From Usnea hakonensis (Eukaryota > Ascomycota > Lecanoromycetes > Lecanorales > Parmeliaceae): DNA of 64,000 nt. The notes beneath the pieces are model-generated. The model was not told where the DNA came from. It ran no database searches and was given only the letters and a program-made list of their open reading frames with translations. Location of the stretch: NCBI GenBank assembly GCA_013423325.1, contig BLJB01000126.1, forward strand, positions 248,001 to 312,000. Reading direction: 5' to 3'. Numbering within the stretch: the first letter of the stretch is position 1; every line of letters starts with the position of its first letter. Positions 58,801 to 64,000 of this stretch are shown piece after piece. Position numbers and translations under genes: made by a program.

Positions 58801-58984
58801 GGAGGCCGGAGGCGCAACGTTGAACATCGGGACTGGACGCTTCGCGATACCGACGACGGGAATTGCGGATGGATCCACTGGTGTTCTTCTGGCTTTCGAA
58901 GGAGGGCAGGGCAGAATGGTGAAGGGATCTTTGGTCACGATATTGGGGTTCGGCATTGGAGGGAGTCTGATGCTTATCGTGTGA
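55812..58984 (+). CDS. Large secreted or GPI-anchored repeat protein
   Basis: Exons 55812-55881, 56007-56688 and 56743-58984 give 997 residues. The signal peptide MLSLTLLTVLLYFFRVDA is followed by a Cys-containing N-terminal domain with ECDIYGPIC, ALCCGNCSLH and, across intron 2, SGYTFTSPSIYLEI. This domain ends with WICT-like ASICTGVLTDRF. A Pro/Ala/Ser-rich low-complexity stretch (about nt 57190-57500) leads to six 55-65-residue repeats (57701-58855) of the type FTPNPSAFSIAGTTIS..G.AVTVAGT.ISL...G.L.VG..T. The C-terminus has a small-residue site followed by SLVTILGFGIGGSLMLIV, consistent with a GPI anchor. It is probably a cell-wall surface protein. Such repeats are common in ascomycete hypothetical proteins; the function is unknown. 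Introns are 125 and 54 bp. Confidence 0.8.
57701..58855 (+). repeat. Six protein-coding tandem repeats, about 165-195 bp each
   Basis: Units start near 57701, 57935, 58108, 58300, 58492 and 58680. The fourth and fifth are closest (both hold TFTPNPSAFSIAGT or SFTPNPSAFSIAGT), which points to recent duplication. Outer units are more diverged. Confidence 0.75.
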
Positions 58985-60014
58985 ACATTGTTGCAAAACG
59001 ATGTTATGATCAGTATCAGAAGAATCCTTCTCCTAGACCCCCAAGAGAGTTGAATGCGTCTCCTTCAGCGTCATCACCCCACCCCGACTAACAAGATTCG
59101 GAAAGACCAAGACGTCAGCTTCGCCTAATATATCTACTACTTCCTAAACCCCGACACCATTACTCTCCAAGAAAGAAACAAACAAAAAGCCTCCTAAAGC
59201 CCAGCGCCGGGTCCCGACCAATGATTGCCCATCAAGGAAATCAGACCAAGACATGATTTCCTTATCAGACACCACCATACCATACCATACAATTTAATAT
59301 CAACCCTCCCTTAACATCCCCACCACCTACACCAACCCCTCCCCCCCCATCCCCTTTCAAATCACAGCAGCTCCTTCCTCACAACACACAGCGCCTCTCC
59401 TCTCCTCCCCATCCCCACTCCAGCTCCATCACCGCTCCATGCATCTCCTCCTGCGCAATGATCCCCATGTCTCCCCTCCCTTCGGTAGAAGTGGCCCAGG
59501 GGGGAAAGGAGGAGGAACAAGGACGCGCGCGATGAGATTTAGAGCCGCTATTGCTTTTTTTGGGGGGGTTGGGGGGGGATAGAGCAGTGCTTGGCGACCT
59601 ATATTAATGATAATGCTTTAAGTTGAGGGTGTGCGTGTTGCGCGTTGGGCTAAGACATGGTATGGTATGGTTTACGTAGGTACGGAGACTTGTGAGCCGG
59701 TGCTTGGTAGGTATTCTTTGGTCGCGCCTGGCTGGATTCTTGGCCTTGCTGGTTTCGTATATGAGGACATTGGTCAGCGAGCGCGATTCTCAATGGAGCA
59801 GATATTCTGTATACTTCTCCCGATAAAGGAATCTTTGAGCATCAAAGGAAGGTCATGTTTCTGGGGCTGTGAGAGGGAGATAGAACAGATTTCTGTTAAA
59901 AGTAGCTCTTATATTTCTTTCTTAAGTCCGAACATGCCGCTCCCCCCTCCCTTTTTCAATGCTTTGGTCTGTTTTCCCCCCGCTCTTCATTCAGAAGTTC
60001 GGAGTAAAGTCAAA
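58985..60014. other. Intergenic region with C-rich and (CCATA)n tracts
   Basis: 1.0 kb between convergent genes. Short repeats: CCATA copies at 59272-59290, poly-C at 59340-59350, poly-G at 59562-59578, ATGGT copies at 59657-59671. A plus-strand frame 59631-60431 runs antisense into the next gene and is not believed. Confidence 0.45.
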
Positions 60015-61244
60015 TTATTGCCCTGCGCTGGTACTTCCCCCACCTCGATTTCGAGCCAGTGCTCCTCCCCCTCTAAACCGAAGATTCGGCTCATCAGCAA
60101 GTCTTCCAAAAGCAGAGATGGGATTCATAAGAAACGTACCCCACGAAACGATCGTGTATTTCCCCTGCCTTCCAGATCTGATGCACATTGCATTGACCAT
60201 TACCACAGCTTCATAGATCTCCAGCCAGCTTGCTTCGATCGAGAGGCGGTTGTTGGGATGGCTGGTGACCTCCACGTAGCATGGATTGTGGGCTGGATGA
60301 AATCGTTACTCTACCAGACATGGAAAGGCGGCGGGAGAGCACTTACGTTGCGAGACGCGGTAGGGTGTGTGATAATCGGGAGACTGGATCTGCGGTCCAA
60401 AATCTTTCCGCTCCTTCGAGGCCGACATTAGGTCTGCCAATCTATTGCAACCGTTGACGATTCCGGACCCGCCGCTCGTGGGTCCGAGACATTGCACGTT
60501 CTCGGCATAAAACTCTGGCGCGTACTCCATCACATACATTAAGAGATTATCGTCGCCTCCTGGACACGATCAAAATTAATCAGATGGTTGCACACAAAGC
60601 CCGCCGCAAGCCAAAGGAGCTAAGGCCGATTGATTGAACCTCTTGCGACTTACCAATAGACTCTGCATACCCTCCCGTTGACGGATTGCCGCCCACGCAA
60701 GTGCGAACAACTCTCTCGGCGACGTGCAGCGCAACACTGGGCGTTACAGTAGCGGATGTCTTCCCCTGCCGAAGTTGTGGAAAAATGCCGCAGGTGCCAT
60801 CAGCTATGCTAACGATTAGGGCCACTAGGTCTTTAGCTGGTAGAAGGAAAGGACCCTACAGCTCATGTAAAGCTTCGGCAGGCCAATCTCATAATTATTC
60901 GCCCCGCGCGGCCCCCAAGTGCGGAGGTTTGTATCATGCCCAATCATTGCGTGTGCGAGCGCGTCCTCGCATGCTTGCACGTTGACTACTCCTAGTGACT
61001 CGTCGCAGAAAATGTATGGAGGGCCGGAGAAGTTGAGGTGGGACGTGTTGGATAGCACCCCACCTGAGGGTAAGGAGAGAAGGGAAGCGTTCGTTTCTGT
61101 GTGAGCTGAGATGTTTCTAGATAATTCAGATAGAGAGTTCGGCTCCGCGTTTGGATGTAGTATTGGTTGCGGAGACAATATGGCCAGCGCCGAAACCAAG
61201 GAGGTCCACATAAATCCAACGTACAATGGGATCATAAAAGCCAT
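60015..61244 (-). CDS. Secreted cysteine-containing protein of unknown function
   Basis: Exons 61244-60860, 60803-60654, 60559-60347 and 60292-60015 give about 341 residues. A signal peptide (FMIPLYVGFMWTSLVSALA) precedes an Asn-rich stretch with sequons. The domain then has PYIFCDESLGVVNVQACEDA, DGTCGIFPQL, VVRTCVGG, GGYAESIGGDDN across intron 2, CLGPTSGG..NGCNRLADLM and NPCYVEV across intron 3, then WLEIYEAVVMVNAMC. Eight or more cysteines at regular places suggest disulfides. Proteins with this Cys and Gly-Gly-Tyr pattern are frequent in plant-associated and saprobic ascomycetes, but I know no function. The last part after NAMCIRSG is Gly/Arg-rich and the true 3' end may involve another intron, so the final 60 residues are uncertain. 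Confidence 0.72.
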
Positions 61245-61979
61245 TGTTTTTCAACTACGAGCAGTTGGGGGTACTCAGATCGGAGTTTTTCCATTGTATT
61301 ATAAGAAATTTCTTCGGTCATGGCGCCTCATCAGAACGATTTAAAACTAAAGTAGTAATTGCGTATGTTGGAATTAATGCCCCTGCGGTTCTTGCTGTTC
61401 TTAGCGATATGCGCTTGCCTCATGGCCCTCGGGCCCCTCGGGCGCACTGATGGTTCGACAATATTATGACCAATGAACACCCGCCAGAGGTCCAAGCGTA
61501 TGGAAAATCTAGTTTGCGACCTCGACCAACTTTGAACTGATGTCATCCCGGGGCTGGAGAGGGAGGTCGCATGTAAAGGTGAAGTATGCCAAGGTCGACG
61601 GCTATGTTGTAGAGGCGGCTCCTCGAGGTGAAGTCCATGGTTCTGTGGCAATGCATTTTCTGCAAAGCTTATCGAACGTGACTTTGTCGACAGATTAGCT
61701 TTTCGACATGGCATCGTCTGGTATATACAGTGCTGTAATCGTAAAGGGTCAATTTATAAGTCTTTTGACACATTAGTATACGGAAATGGCGAGTAGTAGA
61801 CCAGAAAGGTATGGACGTAAATGCGAAGAGAGCAAGCTCGCAACGGCAAATATTATGCAAGCGTTACGGAGTAAGCAATCAACGACCTGGACTTGCTTTC
61901 GTTACGTCTCGTTGTGGATTATGACCAAATCAGTGGAGCACAGATCGGCGGATGCTTAATGAATCCGTTCCAAGGTCTG
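61245..61979. other. Intergenic region
   Basis: 735 bp between the start of the secreted-protein gene and the stop of the receptor gene. A GGGCCCtcgGGGCCC-like GC-rich palindrome lies near 61420-61445. No gene is seen. Confidence 0.45.
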
Positions 61980-63311
61980 CTACCAATCTCCATTGAAAGG
62001 CCCCGCGACACGACCTGATTCTTGACAACCTCTGTTGAGTGGCCATTGATCCAGCTCCCTCTCAAGCGTCGCAGAGACGTTGGTCGTCTGGTTTTTGGTC
62101 TGATTGTGATGCCCCTTCTGAATGAAACTTCGCATGCCAGTCAGCGTTGCAGATGGAATGCGAATTTCGGACGGTCCCTGAATGCCTTCCTCGTCACTGA
62201 GTCGATGCGCCTTATTGCGCTTAATGGCATCAATGGTGCTGGAGTACCAGGGCTTCTTGTCGGCCCTCCGGCGGGCGCGTGATGATTCCGAGTCAACAAA
62301 GGCAGACCGGAAGACGGTGAGCGAGATCATAGAGACGGCAACGCAAGCTTCCATCAAACTCCAAATGAAGAGCCAAACAAGGTCAAGGTTTCCGCGAAAG
62401 ATGAGATTGGATACTCGGATGGCAGCGACAACAACCATGAGTAGATTCAAGCAGAGAAAAAGACCGACGATGAACTTCTGCCGTAGTTTGATATTGACAA
62501 GCCAAAGAAGCCGAATGGGGATGCCGACAAGCAATACGTCTGTGCCGATATCTAGAGAGGTGCCAACAGCGGCGAAGCGAAGACCACGGTGGATAACGGA
62601 AGGTTGGGCGCACTTCACTGGTCCAAGATTTAGCCCAATGGAAGGATCACAAAGGTGATATGCTTACCAACGTCTGGCCCCGTTTGTGTACATGCCAGAA
62701 AGGACAATATGATGCCGATGGGGAAAGAAAGAATGGTTATAGCAGTAACGACTCGCCAGTAAATAATCAGGGGTCTTATACGATCAACCAGGCGTCGAAA
62801 GAAAGCTAGGTATGCAAGCTTTACGGCGAAAATTGCGGTAAACATTAACGTTGTGAAGACCGAAACCAGCCGCTCAATCAAGTTGATGTCAGCGATAAAG
62901 TCAGTGTGCTCCGCGAGAAGGTAGGAAGAGCGCGTTGGGTTAAGATCGAGCTCCTGAATCCAGTAGAGGAGTCCAATATACACATAGCACAATGCCGTGC
63001 CAACGGTGATACAGACACAAGAGAAGATGAGGAAATAGTCGTCCAAATGTAGACGATTATGTATCCTCATCTGTAATATCAAGCGAACAGATGTTACAAT
63101 GATGGCCAGGCCATAGAAGATAGCAACAATTGCCTGTGCACCGTCGTCAAATTGTCAGCCATCAGTCGAGCACAAGTTCTTCGGGGAGTAGACAGACCTT
63201 GAAGGCGTCTCGAGAGATTCGACCATCGTAGAAGGCTGGCTCTTGTAGCGGAAGCGTCAGAATGGAATTGCTGCTATTGGGGTCCATACTGGCGGCTGTT
63301 CGCCTCTGCAT
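61980..63311 (-). CDS. PTH11-like seven-helix membrane receptor (SAT4/rhodopsin-like family)
   Basis: Exons 63311-63198, 63133-62668 and 62617-61980 (introns 64 and 50 bp) give 405 residues. The N-terminus is extracellular and short. Helices: AIVAIFYGLAIIVTSVRL, then the family mark LHLDDYFLIFSCVCITVG, VSVFTTLMFTAIFAVKLAYLAFFRRL, VVTAITILSFPIGIILSFLAC, SLDIGTDVLLVGIPIRLLW, FIVGLFLCLNLLMVVVAAI and WLFIWSLMEACVAVSMISL. The Cys and DIGTD-LP-like positions typical of the fungal rhodopsin domain are seen. The cytosolic tail of about 100 residues is basic and Ser-rich (RARRRADKKPWYSST). No CFEM domain is present at the N-terminus. Members act as surface sensors upstream of G proteins in some pathogens; the ligand here is unknown. 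An alternative ATG lies at 63287. Confidence 0.88.
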
Positions 63312-64000
63312 GAGATTGTACAAAGGTGTCAGGTCAGTGTCGTGGCGAGGCGAGGAGGTTATGCTCCTCCTGCGACGCCGCAGTCATCGCCACTTAGGTT
63401 GAAAAGCAATTTAAGATGCTGCTTCCCAGGACAGATAGCCCGAGGCCGAGGAAGTCCTGGGAATCTCGATGCTGACTGCTGACATTACGGCAAAGGTGCA
63501 TACTGCATATGGCTAAAATGGACCATGGATAATCATTTAGGCCTGCTAGTGAGAAGACGATCCGAAATTCTTGACGGATTATATGTGCGATTCCCGGCTT
63601 AGAAGAAGAAACAGCCAAAGATTCGTCATTCACTTCCTACCTAGCACCTTTATTTTGCCTCTCACTAATCGCCCACTCTAGGCTCAAGATTTCTGTCTGA
63701 TGGATGCAGCTAGGGGAACTACATAGCAAAGGAGAGGCCGCAGTCGCGGCACAGTCGCTGCAAGCGAGAAGTGGGCAAAGTCTATCAGTTGAAAGGGCTC
63801 TGTTTTTTGTGCAATGGAGCGATTAGATTCTCACACGTTGCATGCATGTCGATCCTTCAGCCTTCAAATGTAGAAGAAATTTGTCTTCACTGCTGTTAGA
63901 GTAAATGTCGCAATCTCGCGCACCTTGAAAAGGATGGGGTGTGATTAGTGTCGCGCCGCCGGAGCGTTCCATTTCGATCAAGGCCGATGCGCTAGGAATC
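63312..64000. other. Right-edge region, no gene seen
   Basis: 690 bp upstream of the receptor gene, probably its promoter. The minus-strand frame 63394-63633 has no features. Nothing else is recognisable. Confidence 0.4.

Noticed and set aside
59631..60431. 266-codon plus-strand frame
   Set aside because: Runs antisense into exons of the secreted Cys protein, which has consistent splice sites and family-like sequence; the frame itself is featureless.
1..64000. CRISPR arrays, bacterial operons, ribosome-binding sites, tRNA and rRNA genes
   Set aside because: The sequence is fungal nuclear DNA with spliced genes. I saw no spaced direct repeats of CRISPR type and no tRNA T-loop/acceptor pattern, though a proper tRNA scan was not possible by eye.

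Overview
The window is nuclear DNA from a filamentous ascomycete (Pezizomycotina). The signs are short introns (about 49-107 bp, GT-AG with a few GC-AG), an asco-type laccase with a DSGL tail, a PTH11-like receptor, a GH12 glucanase, an NRPS-like synthetase and a P450, together with fungal versions of housekeeping genes. The class cannot be fixed from the sequence; Leotiomycetes or Dothideomycetes would fit. Most genes are split, so the coordinates given here are spans from start to stop codon, with exon boundaries in the evidence text.

Layout. 1-5.4 kb: the 3' part of a secreted laccase, an unknown membrane protein and a Sec14-like lipid-transfer protein. 6.9-9.1 kb: a divergent housekeeping pair, eIF2B delta and LSm3. 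11-12 kb: an unknown secreted protein. 14.4-19.4 kb: a membrane GT2 glycosyltransferase and a probably GPI-anchored GH12 glucanase, which face away from each other across a promoter region holding two different tandem repeats. 20-37 kb: a mostly conserved block (GTPBP1-type GTPase, NAD(P)-binding protein, degenerate EF-hand protein, 2OG-Fe(II) oxygenase, class II eIF4E, NOPCHAP1-like protein, RAD5 helicase/ubiquitin ligase). 37.5-47.9 kb: an accessory segment with a P450 next to an NRPS-like A-T-TE synthetase. The synthetase carries an in-frame stop and a 264-bp element with terminal inverted repeats. Upstream lie 3.3 kb without a gene, a tiny spliced gene and a broken Zn2Cys6 regulator. 48-49.3 kb: the mitochondrial complex I assembly factor NDUFAF6. 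50-63.3 kb: surface and secreted proteins (polytopic glycoprotein, a decayed secreted-protein gene, a 997-residue repeat protein, a Cys-containing secreted protein, a PTH11-like receptor).

How the parts relate. Laccase, GH12 and GT2 act on or build cell-wall polymers. The P450 and the NRPS-like gene look like a two-gene secondary-metabolite locus that is being lost, with a nearby regulator that is also broken. The housekeeping genes are not functionally linked beyond two translation-initiation factors and two RNA-assembly proteins.

The strongest unusual signal is the inverted-repeat element in the synthetase. It is bounded so that removal as a GT-AG intron restores the reading frame between the carrier and thioesterase domains. 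All assignments come from reading the sequence and recalled family features; no database search was run.
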